Assembly (NCBI RefSeq): GCF_900112355.1
Contig: NZ_FOLM01000012.1
Location: 124,001 to 188,000, forward strand
Length of the DNA: 64,000 nucleotides
Source: Streptomyces aidingensis
GTDB lineage: Bacteria; Actinomycetota; Actinomycetes; Streptomycetales; Streptomycetaceae
Direction: 5' to 3'
This document shows, in pieces, positions 26,452 through 34,842 of the stretch. The notes beneath the pieces are model-generated. The model worked only from the letters and a program-made list of their open reading frames with translations, was not told where the DNA came from and did no database searches. Both the position numbers and the translations under genes were made by a program. Each line of letters begins with the position of its first letter. The first letter of the stretch is position 1.

Positions 26452-27747
26452 TCAGGGCCCGGTGGAGACCCGGAGCACCATGCCGGTGCGCGGTCTGAGG
26501 CCGAAGGCGGTGGAGCGCGGCGGCAGCAGCTCGCCGCGCCCGGCCAGCGTGAACAGCTCGTCCAGGGTCGGCGGATGCAGCAGCACTGCGGTGCCGTCGC
26601 ACTGCCGGGCCTGCGTCACCACCGCGCCCTGGCTGGCCCGTACCGCCCGCGGCGGGCCGTCCGCCGCCAGCGGCAGCAGCGGGAACAGGGACTGGTGCAG
26701 TGCGGTGATCCCCGGCCGGGACGGTCCGCCCCGCAGCCCGGTCACCAGATGGTGCTCGCCCTCGCCGCTGAGCAGGAACGCCGGCCCGCCGCGGGCCGCC
26801 TCCGCCAGCGTGGCGACCGCCGCGTCCAGCGCCCCGGGCAGCCGCCGCACCCGGCCGACGGCGGCGGCCCGCGCCGCGGCCACCCCGACCGGTACGCCCG
26901 GCACCACCCGGTGCACCGGATGCACCGGCACCCGGTGGCAGCACACGTCCACCAGCAGCGCCAGCCGGTGGTCCCAGGGCCCGGGACCGGAGCCGCGCGC
27001 GCGGTGGGCGGCGCGCAGCGCGCGGGCCGCCGCCCAGCGCCGGTGGCCGTCGGCGAGCAGCACCTGACGGTCGCGCAGCACGGCGGCCACGGCGGCCAGC
27101 CGGTGCGGCGCGGTGAGCGCCCACAGCCGGTGGGTGAGCCCGTCCTCGGCGGTGGCCTCGCCCAGCGGCGGGGTGGCGCGGACGGTCTCCGCCAGCAGGG
27201 CGGCCATCCGGCCGCGCGGCCCGTCGCCCCGGTAGAGGCCGTACAGCGGCTCGATGTCGGCGCCGGCCGGATCCCCGGCGTCCGGGGAACCGGTGTCCCG
27301 GGGGTCGGCGGCCAGGGCCCGGGCGTGCGGCAGCACCGCGCCCTCGCGCGGCTCGCGCACCCCGAGGGCGCCGATCAGGCCGCGCTGCAGCACCCGTTCG
27401 CCGCGGGCCTGCTCGTAGACGTACAGCGACTGGACCCGGTCGCGGACCAGTACCCCGTCGGACAGCCAGCGGCGCAGCCGGACGGCGGCGGTGGGCAGGC
27501 CGTCCCAGGGCGTCCCGCCGGGCAGCAGGCCGCGGACGTTGTGCGCGGCGCGGCGGCGCAGCGCCCGCAGCGCCGCCGGGTCGAGATGCACATCGGGCGG
27601 GGAGGTCAGCTCGGACAGGGTGGCCTCACCGGGCGCGAACCGCACTCCGCGGAACGGCGACAGCGCCGGCCGGCCGGCGGCGGATGCCCGGGGCTGGCGG
27701 GCGGCCGGCGCTGTCGCCGTCCCCGCCACGACGGGGGAGGGGTTCAT
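26452..27747 (-). CDS. DUF1015 family protein
   Basis: A 431-residue protein of the DUF1015 family, soluble and of unknown biochemical function. Family marks are the N-terminal PFRGVRF segment, the ADGHRRWAAAR block in the middle (usually ADGHHRYETA) and the C-terminal STAFGLRPRTGMVLR. These C-terminal residues are the usual family ending, so the gene is complete. The first 30 residues are an Ala/Pro-rich extension, and a later start cannot be excluded. The gene is monocistronic, 169 bases upstream of the KASIII-like gene in the same direction, and divergent from the small membrane-protein genes at 27873. No active-site residues can be assigned. Confidence 0.88.
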   Translation of the reverse strand: MNPSPVVAGTATAPAARQPRASAAGRPALSPFRGVRFAPGEATLSELTSPPDVHLDPAALRALRRRAAHNVRGLLPGGTPWDGLPTAAVRLRRWLSDGVLVRDRVQSLYVYEQARGERVLQRGLIGALGVREPREGAVLPHARALAADPRDTGSPDAGDPAGADIEPLYGLYRGDGPRGRMAALLAETVRATPPLGEATAEDGLTHRLWALTAPHRLAAVAAVLRDRQVLLADGHRRWAAARALRAAHRARGSGPGPWDHRLALLVDVCCHRVPVHPVHRVVPGVPVGVAAARAAAVGRVRRLPGALDAAVATLAEAARGGPAFLLSGEGEHHLVTGLRGGPSRPGITALHQSLFPLLPLAADGPPRAVRASQGAVVTQARQCDGTAVLLHPPTLDELFTLAGRGELLPPRSTAFGLRPRTGMVLRVSTGP

Positions 27748-27872
27748 ATGTGCACTCTCCGCCTCCGCCCTTGAGACGGACTCGCGGTCCGCCCCGGTGG
27801 CCCGCCCGGGCTGCGGGGCGGCCGGGAACGTGCTCCACTCGACAGCAGGCAGGGGAGGGGAGAGGAGGAGCC

Positions 27873-28412
27873 GTGGGCATCTTTTCGACCGTCGCAGCGC
27901 CGCGGACGCGGACCCGGAGAACCGAGCACATGGCGACCCCGCATCCGACGGAGGGCGCCGGGCCGGGCGGCGAGCCGCCGCTGGGCGAGCTGGTCTCGGA
28001 GATCGTCACCGATGTGCAGACGCTGCTCCGCCAGGAGATGGAGCTGGCCAAGGCGGAGATCCGGGAGGAGGGCCGCCGGGCGGGCAAGGCCGCCGGCATG
28101 TTCGGCGGGGCCGGCTTCGCCGGCTACATGGTGGCCGTGCTGGGGTCCTTCACCGCGGTGTTCGCGCTGGACAACGTGCTGGGCCTGGCCTGGTCGGCGC
28201 TGATCGTCACCGGCGCGTGGGCGGTGATCGGGGCGGTGCTGTTCGTTCTGGGACGGATCGGGATGCGGTCCTTCTCACCCAAGCCGCGCAAGACCCTGGA
28301 CAGTCTCAAGGAGGACGCGCGATGGGCACGTCACCCGATCGGATCAAGGCCGACATCGATGCGACACTCGACAAGCTCAACAACGACGTCAACCGTCTCG
28401 CCGAGCGGCTGA
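27873..28412 (+). CDS. Phage-holin-superfamily membrane protein (Actino_Holin/DUF1469-like)
   Basis: A 179-residue protein with a soluble N-terminal helix (LVSEIVTDVQTLLRQEMELAKAEIRE) followed by two transmembrane segments at about 85-110 and 115-140. This is the layout of the actinobacterial phage-holin-like family, which are cell-envelope proteins, usually not phage-borne. GTG 27873 has GAGGAGGA upstream; ATG 27930 is an alternative. The last 30 residues after SLKEDARWAR are Ser/Thr-rich and overlap the next gene by 91 bases in another frame. Relatives normally stop soon after KEDARW, so the extension may be a loss of the ancestral stop. It probably forms an operon with the DUF3618-like gene. 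Confidence 0.82.
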   Translation: MGIFSTVAAPRTRTRRTEHMATPHPTEGAGPGGEPPLGELVSEIVTDVQTLLRQEMELAKAEIREEGRRAGKAAGMFGGAGFAGYMVAVLGSFTAVFALDNVLGLAWSALIVTGAWAVIGAVLFVLGRIGMRSFSPKPRKTLDSLKEDARWARHPIGSRPTSMRHSTSSTTTSTVSPSG

Positions 28413-28501
28413 ACCCCCGTAACCTCACCCAGCGCCGCCGCCGGCCCAGCCGCGCGGCCCGGCTGCGCCGGCACCGCTCGGCCGAGAAGGGCAGCCACTG
28501 A
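28322..28501 (+). CDS. Small DUF3618-like protein
   Basis: A 59-residue basic protein. The first 35 residues (DRIKADIDATLDKLNNDVNRL) match the helical DUF3618 motif in which a repeated D-x3-L spacing is found. The tail is Arg-rich and no membrane segment is present. Genes of this family regularly follow the phage-holin-like gene in actinobacteria, which supports it despite its size. It starts inside the preceding gene, overlapping by 91 bases. Function is unknown; association with the membrane through the partner protein is likely. Confidence 0.7.
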   Translation: MGTSPDRIKADIDATLDKLNNDVNRLAERLNPRNLTQRRRRPSRAARLRRHRSAEKGSH

Positions 28502-28581
28502 GCTTCCGCCGCCGGCCGGTGCACCCCGCGGCCGCGGCCCGCGGGTGCCGGTGCCCCGGCCGGCGGCGCCGCCCGGCCCGC

Positions 28582-29079
28582 TCAGGCCGCGGCGGAGTGC
28601 CGCTCGCCACCCTCCTCCGGGGTCACCGGCGGCCATTCGATGTCGATGTCCACGGCCAGGGCCTCGTTGAGGTAGTTGGTGAGGATGTTGCGGGCGACAT
28701 TGGCGATGACCTCCACGATCTCCGGATCGGTGATGCCCGCCCGCCGGGCCTCCTCGATGCCCTCCTCGCCCACCCGTCCGCGGCTGCGCAGCACCGCGAC
28801 GGCGAGCCGCAGCAGGGCGGCCTCCTTGGGGTCGGCGCTGGTGCCGCGCCGGGCCGCGAAGATCTCCTCCTGCGGCAGTCCGGCCACCTCGCGGGCGACA
28901 TGGGTGTGGGCCGACAGGCAGTAGGAGCAGCCGTTGGCCTCGGACACGGCCAGCGCTGTCCGTTCCTGGGTGGCGGCCGGGAGCACGCCGCCGCCCAGGG
29001 CGGCGGCCAGGGCCAGGAAGCCCTCCAGCGCGGCGGGGCTGTGCGCCATGGCCCGGGCCATGTTCGGCACCCCGCCCAT
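28582..29079 (-). CDS. AhpD/carboxymuconolactone decarboxylase-family protein, N-terminally short
   Basis: A 165-residue alkylhydroperoxidase-like protein with the redox motif CSYCLSAHTH (two cysteines and the conserved His) near residue 50. It belongs to the subfamily that usually begins with about 25-30 residues before VPNM. Here the frame opens at MGGVPNM, and upstream codons are Arg/Pro-rich with no start and no family similarity, so the N-terminus appears to be missing. The redox centre is intact and the protein may still fold. Such enzymes reduce peroxides or act on small organic hydroperoxides with thiols. It converges on the DUF3618-like gene and is divergent from the OsmC-like gene. 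Confidence 0.8.
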   Translation of the reverse strand: MGGVPNMARAMAHSPAALEGFLALAAALGGGVLPAATQERTALAVSEANGCSYCLSAHTHVAREVAGLPQEEIFAARRGTSADPKEAALLRLAVAVLRSRGRVGEEGIEEARRAGITDPEIVEVIANVARNILTNYLNEALAVDIDIEWPPVTPEEGGERHSAAA

Positions 29080-29270
29080 GGCGGCATGTCGAGGCCGAGG
29101 CGGCGCGCCGCGCCGACGCCCCGCGGGAGCGGGCGACGGCGGTCTTCGACGGCGGCATCGGGTGACCGGGTGTGACCGACCGCACCCCGCAGGGCCTTCT
29201 GCCCCGGGCCGGTGCTGCGGGACGATACGACGGTCGCGGTGTGCTGAGCGAGCGCTTGGGAGGGTGTGGC

Positions 29271-29765
29271 ATGGCGTCGGAACGGGTGCACACGTACACC
29301 ACCGAGACGGTCTGGACCGGCAACGCGGGGGAGGGCACCCGCACCTACCGGGCCTTCGACCGGCTGGCGGACACCACCGCGCCCGGCCGGCCGGTGCTGC
29401 CGGCGAGCGCCGACCCGGGCGTGTCCGTCCGCGCGGACGGCGCCCGCTGGAACCCGGAACTGCTGCTGCTCGCCTCCCTCTCCCAGTGCCACCTGCTGTG
29501 GTACCTGCACTTCTGCTCGGTGAACGGCGTCGAGGTCACCGCCTACCGGGACCCGGCCGAGGCGTTCATGGCCGAGGAGGGCGCCAAGGGCGGCCGGTTC
29601 ACCCGCGCCGTGCTGCGCCCCCGGGTGGAGGTCGCCGACGAGTCGATGACCGAGCGCGCCCTGGCGCTGCACAAGCAGGCCCGCGAGGCCTGCTACATCG
29701 CCAACTCCGTCAATTTCCCCGTCGACCACGAACCCGCCGTCACCGTACGCCGCCCCGCCGCCTGA
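29271..29765 (+). CDS. OsmC-family peroxiredoxin
   Basis: A 164-residue OsmC/Ohr-type hydroperoxide reductase. The catalytic cysteine is in SLSQCHLLWYL and the resolving cysteine in the helix REACYIANSVNFPV, the usual pair. The long N-terminal beta region and total length are normal. ATG 29271 is preceded by GGGAGGG. It lies next to the AhpD-like gene in divergent orientation, so the two thiol peroxidases could share one regulatory region of about 190 bases. It probably detoxifies organic hydroperoxides with lipoyl or low-molecular-weight thiols in the cytoplasm. No operator is recognised. Confidence 0.9.
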   Translation: MASERVHTYTTETVWTGNAGEGTRTYRAFDRLADTTAPGRPVLPASADPGVSVRADGARWNPELLLLASLSQCHLLWYLHFCSVNGVEVTAYRDPAEAFMAEEGAKGGRFTRAVLRPRVEVADESMTERALALHKQAREACYIANSVNFPVDHEPAVTVRRPAA

Positions 29766-29874
29766 ACCACCTCACCCCATCGGGTGTTCTATCGGCCTCC
29801 GGCTTGCCGCCACAGCCCCGGCAGGCCCGTCCGGCTCCCCGCACCGTTCGAGCTGACGCCGGCCACCGACGGAC

Positions 29875-30714
29875 TCATCTGACCCCGCGGGCGGCGATCA
29901 CCAGGTCGTTGAGCTCGGCGGCGGTGGCCGGTGCCGGGTGGTCGGGGAGGGTGCAGCGCCGCTCGGCCTCGTCCAGGGCGGCGTGCAGGCGGTCGATGTC
30001 CGTGCCCAGCCGGTCGGCGCCCGGGGCGTCCGCCACCTCCGCCAGCAGCCCGTGCTCGGCCGACGCCTTGGCCCCGATCAGCTCGGTCAGATACGCCGGC
30101 GGGCCACCCGGCACCGCGGCCTCGGCCTCCTCGTCCAGCAGGGTCGGCAGATGTGCCGTCAACTCGTGGGTGCGCAGCAGCCGGATGCCCGTCAGCAGCA
30201 CCCGGAAGGTGTACAGCAGCGGCTTCAGCTCGCCCGTCCGCTCGAAGAGCCGCCGCTGGCCCAGTGCGAAGCCCCGGTAGTGCCGGGCGTGGTTCCTGGT
30301 GAACAGGCGCGGTGCCAGCGCGCTCAGTTCCGTGTGCACCGGGGAGGTGTGCGCCACCAGCGGGGACAGCAACTGCTCCAGCACATAGCCATTGGGCCGC
30401 AGCAGCAGGCCCGCGAACTTCCGCAGATCGTGGGTGACCAGATCCAGCTCGGTGCCGTCGTGGGTCCAGGAGCGGGTGACGGTCTCCGGCGCCTCGGTGA
30501 GGCCGACCAGCTCGCGCAGCGGCAGCAGATGCGCGCCCCGCAGATCGACATCCGAATCGCGCGACGGGAAGCCGTACAGATGCGCCCCGGAGACGGTGGC
30601 GAACACCAGCGGATGTTCGTATCCCTCGATCACCGGCGCCAGATCCGGCATCCCCGGCAGGGTGCGTATGGCGTCCCTGGCGTCCCTGGTGTCCGTGGTG
30701 TCCGTGGTGTTCAC
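29875..30714 (-). CDS. Predicted nucleotidyltransferase (COG3541-type), second copy
   Basis: A 279-residue predicted nucleotidyltransferase. The N-terminal part carries SGAHLYGFPSRDSDVDLRG, the GS-x-DxD signature of the polymerase-beta-like fold, and the rest is helical, as in the YcgL-like family. The GTG start overlaps the stop of the upstream nucleotidyltransferase (GTGA), and the two are clearly related to each other in layout, so they look like a tandem duplication. Together with the ABC-F gene they form one operon. The substrate is unknown; members are suspected to modify nucleotides, proteins or small molecules. The first 15 residues are a Thr/Asp-rich leader coded by GACAC repeats. 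Confidence 0.78.
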   Translation of the reverse strand: MNTTDTTDTRDARDAIRTLPGMPDLAPVIEGYEHPLVFATVSGAHLYGFPSRDSDVDLRGAHLLPLRELVGLTEAPETVTRSWTHDGTELDLVTHDLRKFAGLLLRPNGYVLEQLLSPLVAHTSPVHTELSALAPRLFTRNHARHYRGFALGQRRLFERTGELKPLLYTFRVLLTGIRLLRTHELTAHLPTLLDEEAEAAVPGGPPAYLTELIGAKASAEHGLLAEVADAPGADRLGTDIDRLHAALDEAERRCTLPDHPAPATAAELNDLVIAARGVR

Positions 30715-31463
30715 CGCAGTGCCTCCCCGTTGTCCGTGCCCAGTGTGCGGTGCCGCACCGACACCAGCCATGTCTCGACCCGCGCGGTGTCCGGCTCGGC
30801 CGGCAGCGGGCTGTGCTCCAGCGCCCGGTCCAGCCGGGCGAGCAGGCGCTGCCGCCAGTCGTCGATCTCCGCCCAGGTGAGTTCGCCGCGCCGCACCGCC
30901 AGCAGCCGCTCCCGCTGCTCGCCCGCGGCGATGCGGACGCACAGCCGTCCGGTCTCCAGCAGGACCGCCCCGGTCAGCAGCAGCCGCAGCAGATGCATCG
31001 GCTGCTTCCACCGCACCTCGCCGTCGGCCTGCCGCCTCGCCCGCGCCCGGTCGGCCTGGCGCTGTGCGTACCGGCCGAAGGTGCGGTAGGCGTGCCGGGA
31101 GAGGAACGCGGGAGCCAGCGCGCGCAGCTCCTCGCCCAGCGGGGTGCGGCGCTCCACCAGCGGCGAGTGCAGCACTTCCAGGGCGGTGGGGTTGGCGGCC
31201 AGGCAGAGCTTGCAGAAACGTTCCACTTCCCAGCTCAGCTGCTCCGGCAGCGGACCCTCCACGCTGTCCGGCGGCTTGCCGAAGCGCCAGAACGCCTCCG
31301 GCGGCGCGGCGTAGACCCCGCGCCGGTCGGTGTCCGAGCCGTCCGTGGCCAGCCCGTGGGCGCGGGAACCGGCTATCACCGACAGCAGGGTGTGCCGCGC
31401 CACCAGCCCATGCCCGACGTCCGGCGCGCCCGCGCCCCCGCCCGCGCTCCCGGCCGCGGTCAC
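30711..31463 (-). CDS. Predicted nucleotidyltransferase (COG3541-type), first copy
   Basis: A 250-residue protein of the same family as its downstream neighbour. The catalytic segment is IAGSRAHGLATDGSDTDRRG near residues 30-50, with the Asp pair of a metal-dependent nucleotidyltransferase, followed by an alpha-helical region (TALEVLHSPL...RLLLTGAVLLETG). The GTG start overlaps the stop of the ABC-F gene by four bases. Co-translation with an antibiotic-resistance or translation-type ABC-F ATPase is unusual and suggests a shared task in ribosome protection or stress. That is inferred from context only. Confidence 0.78.
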   Translation of the reverse strand: MTAAGSAGGGAGAPDVGHGLVARHTLLSVIAGSRAHGLATDGSDTDRRGVYAAPPEAFWRFGKPPDSVEGPLPEQLSWEVERFCKLCLAANPTALEVLHSPLVERRTPLGEELRALAPAFLSRHAYRTFGRYAQRQADRARARRQADGEVRWKQPMHLLRLLLTGAVLLETGRLCVRIAAGEQRERLLAVRRGELTWAEIDDWRQRLLARLDRALEHSPLPAEPDTARVETWLVSVRHRTLGTDNGEALR

Positions 31464-33079
31464 CGGGCCCGCTCCACGCGGCGTTCGTCCCAGACCGGCG
31501 CGTCCGTTTCCCGGACCCGGCCGTCGGAGCCGAAGACCAGAAAGCGGTCGAAGGCGCGGGCGAACCAGCGGTCGTGGGTGACGGCCAGGACCGTGCCCTC
31601 GTACGCCTCCAGGCCGTCCTGGAGCGCCTCGGCGCTCTCCAGGTCGAGATTGTCGGTGGGCTCGTCCAGCAGCAGGGCGGTCGTCCCGGCCAGCTCCAGC
31701 AGCAGGATCTGGAAACGGGCCTGCTGGCCGCCGGAGAGCTGGTCGAAGGGCTGGTCGCCCTGGCGGGAGAGCTCATAGCGGCGCAGCGCGCTCATGGCCG
31801 CGCCCCGGTCCCTGGCGTGCTCGGTCCACAGGATGTCCACCAGCGAGCGGCCGGCCGGCTCGGGGTGCGCGTGCGTCTGGGCGAAATACCCGGGGACCAC
31901 CCGCGCGCCCAGCCGGAACGTCCCGCGGTGCGCGACCTGCTCGCCCGCCAGCAGCCGCAGGAAGTGCGACTTGCCGGAGCCGTTGGAGCCCAGCACCGCG
32001 ACCCGCTCGCCGTAGCAGACCTCCAGATCGAACGGCTTCATCAGCCCGCTCAGCTCAAGCCCCTCACAGACGAACGCACGGACGCCGGTACGGCCCCCGC
32101 GCAGCCGCATGCGGATCTCCTGCCTGCGCGGCGGCTCCGGCGGCGGCCCGGCCTCCTCGAACTTCCGCAGCCGGGTCTGCGCGGCCCGGTAGCGGGAGGC
32201 CATGTCGTCGCTGCGGGAGGCGAACTGTCGCAGATCCACGACCAGCTTCTTCAACTGGGCGTGCTTCTCGTCCCAGCGGCGGCGCAGCTCCTCGAAGCGG
32301 GCGAAGCGCTCCTCGCGGGCCCGGTGGTAGGTGGCGAAGCCGCCGCCGTGCACCCAGACCTCGGAGCCGCCCGCGCCAGGCTCCACGCTGACGATCTTCT
32401 GCGCGGCCCGGGCCAGCAGCTCCCGGTCGTGCGAGACGAACAGCACGGTCTTGCGGGTGGCGGCCAGCTGCTCCTCGAGCCACCGCTTGCCGGGGACGTC
32501 GAGGTAGTTGTCCGGCTCGTCCAGCAGCAGCACCTCGTCCGGGCCGCGCAGCAGGGCCTGGAGCACCAGCTGTTTCTGCTCACCGCCGGAGAGGGTGCGC
32601 ACCGGCCGCCACTGCGCCTTGTCGTACGGCATGCCCAGCGCGGATGTGGTGCAGATGTCCCACAGCGTCTCGGCCTCGTAGCCGCGCACCTCGGCCCAGT
32701 CGCTGAGCGCCTGCGCATACGCCATCTGGGCGGACTGGTCGTCCCGCTCCATGATGGCCAGTTCGGCGGCGTCCACCGCCTGCGCGGCCTGCCGGATGCG
32801 CGGCTGGGCGACGGACACCAGCAGGTCCCGCACCGTCCGCTCGTCCCGCACCGAGCCGACGAACTGCGGCATCACGCCCAGGCCGCCGCTGACGGTGACG
32901 GTGCCGCCGTGCGGCTGGAGCTCCCCGGCCAGCAGCCGCAGCAGCGTCGTCTTGCCGGCGCCGTTCGCCCCGGCCAGCGCGACCACCGCGCCCTCCCCGA
33001 CCCGGAACGAGGCGTCGTTCAGCAGCAGTCGCCCGTCCGGCAGGTAGTACTCGACATGCGCGGCCTCAAGGTGTCCCAT
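31460..33079 (-). CDS. ABC-F family ATPase
   Basis: A 539-residue protein with two ABC nucleotide-binding domains and no membrane segment, as in ABC-F translation or ribosome-protection factors. First domain: Walker A GANGAGKTT, signature LSGGEQKQ, Walker B VLLLDEPDNYLD. Second: Walker A GSNGSGKSH, signature LSGGQQAR, Walker B ALLLDEPTDNLD. The linker between them (about 260-340) is Arg-rich, the place of the ribosome-contacting arm. ATG 33079 is chosen because the downstream sequence MGHLEAAHVEYYLPDG matches the usual family beginning; the frame extends 12 codons further up. It is the first gene of a three-gene operon with two nucleotidyltransferases. Whether it gives antibiotic resistance cannot be told from sequence. 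Confidence 0.92.
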   Translation of the reverse strand: MGHLEAAHVEYYLPDGRLLLNDASFRVGEGAVVALAGANGAGKTTLLRLLAGELQPHGGTVTVSGGLGVMPQFVGSVRDERTVRDLLVSVAQPRIRQAAQAVDAAELAIMERDDQSAQMAYAQALSDWAEVRGYEAETLWDICTTSALGMPYDKAQWRPVRTLSGGEQKQLVLQALLRGPDEVLLLDEPDNYLDVPGKRWLEEQLAATRKTVLFVSHDRELLARAAQKIVSVEPGAGGSEVWVHGGGFATYHRAREERFARFEELRRRWDEKHAQLKKLVVDLRQFASRSDDMASRYRAAQTRLRKFEEAGPPPEPPRRQEIRMRLRGGRTGVRAFVCEGLELSGLMKPFDLEVCYGERVAVLGSNGSGKSHFLRLLAGEQVAHRGTFRLGARVVPGYFAQTHAHPEPAGRSLVDILWTEHARDRGAAMSALRRYELSRQGDQPFDQLSGGQQARFQILLLELAGTTALLLDEPTDNLDLESAEALQDGLEAYEGTVLAVTHDRWFARAFDRFLVFGSDGRVRETDAPVWDERRVERAR

Positions 33080-33194
33080 GCGGGCCGATTCTCCCGGCCC
33101 CGACCAACCCCCCACAAAGCCTTTTCGCCCCGCCCGGCCGGGGCGTGCCGACCGGGGTTGTCCACAGGCCGGACGGGCGGGAGAAGCCGCTGGC

Positions 33195-33200
33195 TAGGCT
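33195..33200 (+). promoter_or_regulatory. Probable -10 element of a leaderless methyltransferase mRNA
   Basis: TAGGCT ends six bases before ATG 33207, placing a start point at or next to the start codon, and no ribosome-binding site precedes it. A leaderless transcript is therefore likely. No convincing -35 is seen. Confidence 0.45.
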
Positions 33201-33206
33201 GTGCGC

Positions 33207-34802
33207 ATGGCAACGGAAGCCCCGGCAGCGGGGATGGATCTGGTGATGCGTACCGAAGCGCGGAGGCAGGAAGCGTCCTCGGTGCTCGGTGCCGCGCGCC
33301 GCGCCAGGCTGGGGCAGTACTTCACTCCTGCCCCGGTGGCGGACTTCATTGCCTCTCTGGTCTGCACGGACGCCCTGGATACCAAGAATGAGCTCCATAT
33401 CCTGGATCCCGGTGCCGGTGTCGGCTCCCTCACCGCCTCTCTCGTGACGCGTGTCCTCCGGCACCGGCCCGGCATGAAGATCACCGTCACGGCCTGCGAG
33501 GTCGACCCTCTGCTGCACGCTTCCTTGCAGGCCACGCTCGACGACTGTGCGCGAACGGCTCGAGCGGTCGGCGGCGAGGTGGAAGTCCACCTTGTCGGTC
33601 GTGACTTCATCACATGGGCGACGGAAGAGGAGGGGCTGTTCGGCCGGACACGCGGTCCCTTCGATCTCGTGATCATGAACCCTCCGTACAAGAAGCTGGC
33701 CGCGAATTCTCGTGAACGCAAGGCGGTCACCGCGGCCTGCACCGAGACATCGAATCTCTATTCGGCGTTCCTGGCCCTGGGTATCCGTCTCCTGTCGCCC
33801 GGCGGACAGTTGCTGGCCATTACGCCGCGCAGCTTCACGAATGGTCTGTATTTCCGGCCGTTCCGGAAATATCTTCTGAAGCGGATGGAAATCAACCATT
33901 TGCATGTTTTCGAGTCGCGAAACGCTGTTTTCGCGGATGCCAATGTGCTCCAGGAGAACGTAATCTTTTCGGCGACCCGGGTGGAGTCTGCCGATCGTGG
34001 AGCGGTGACCGTCTCCACCAGTCGTAGTCATGCGGGCGGCATTCGCAGTCGCACCATCCGCTACGAGGACATGGTTCATCCGGCGGATCCCGAGAGTTTC
34101 CTCCACATCGGTATCGGTGAGGAGGACACGGAGCTTGCCGTTGTGCATGCCGGCCTGCCGTCCGCTCTCTCCGGGATCGGCTGCCAGGTTTCCACGGGGC
34201 GTGTGGTCGACTTCCGCAGCAAGGAGCACCTGCGCCCCGACCCGGTCGCGGGGGCGGTTCCCCTGATCTATCCGCTGCACATGCGGGAGGGTGGGATTAT
34301 CTGGCCAGTTCCAGAGGCGCGGAAGAGTAATGCCATCATGCTCAACGAAGAGACCCGGAAAATGACGTTCCCTTCCGGGTATTACGTCGTCGTCAAGCGT
34401 CTCTCTTCCAAGGAGGAGAGGCGCCGCGTGGTGGCTGCCGTCTTCGACCCGGAGGAGACGCCCTGCGAACGGATCGGCTTCGAGAATCATGTGAACGTCT
34501 TCCACCGCAACGGCGGAGGAATCATGCGTGATACCGCCCGTGGTCTGTGTCTGTGGCTCAACTCAAGTCTTCTGGACCGCTTCATCCGGAGATTCAGCGG
34601 CCACACCCAGGTCAATGCGACCGATCTGAGAAATCTCCGCTACCCGAGCTCGTCACAGCTCGAAGCTCTCGGCCGTGAGTGGGAGCCAGGCGTGTTGTCG
34701 GACCAGGCGAAGATCGACGACCTGGTCGGCCGGCACGTGGCGCGGGGCGGGGAGGGCCGCTCGGGCCCGCCGCCGATGAGCAGCGGCTTGCCTGTAGAGT
34801 AA
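33207..34802 (+). CDS. Type II DNA (adenine-N6) methyltransferase, PstI/BsuBI type
   Basis: A 531-residue adenine methyltransferase. LGQYFTP starts the AdoMet-binding region, ILDPGAGVGSL is motif I and NPPY is the catalytic motif IV, the gamma-type order of the Eco57I/PstI group. The C-terminal half would be the target-recognition region. It is paired with a BsuBI/PstI-type endonuclease 40 bases downstream, so it should protect CTGCAG from cutting. Codon choice is clearly less G+C-biased than in the surrounding genes (for example TTT, AAT and ATA-containing stretches), indicating horizontal acquisition. ATG 33207 is used; GTG 33201 would add two residues. Confidence 0.88.
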   Translation: MATEAPAAGMDLVMRTEARRQEASSVLGAARRARLGQYFTPAPVADFIASLVCTDALDTKNELHILDPGAGVGSLTASLVTRVLRHRPGMKITVTACEVDPLLHASLQATLDDCARTARAVGGEVEVHLVGRDFITWATEEEGLFGRTRGPFDLVIMNPPYKKLAANSRERKAVTAACTETSNLYSAFLALGIRLLSPGGQLLAITPRSFTNGLYFRPFRKYLLKRMEINHLHVFESRNAVFADANVLQENVIFSATRVESADRGAVTVSTSRSHAGGIRSRTIRYEDMVHPADPESFLHIGIGEEDTELAVVHAGLPSALSGIGCQVSTGRVVDFRSKEHLRPDPVAGAVPLIYPLHMREGGIIWPVPEARKSNAIMLNEETRKMTFPSGYYVVVKRLSSKEERRRVVAAVFDPEETPCERIGFENHVNVFHRNGGGIMRDTARGLCLWLNSSLLDRFIRRFSGHTQVNATDLRNLRYPSSSQLEALGREWEPGVLSDQAKIDDLVGRHVARGGEGRSGPPPMSSGLPVE

Positions 34803-34842
34803 CGGCCTACTCACGCAGCGGCGTTGCTCGGAGGGCAGGCGG

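Noticed and set aside
27873..28412. A prophage inferred from the holin-like protein
   Set aside because: The protein belongs to a chromosomal actinobacterial family and there are no structural, integrase or lysis genes around it.
33158..33166. TTGTCCACA, identical to a Streptomyces DnaA box
   Set aside because: It is a single copy in front of an R-M gene with no cluster of boxes and no dnaA or dnaN nearby, so it is not an origin.
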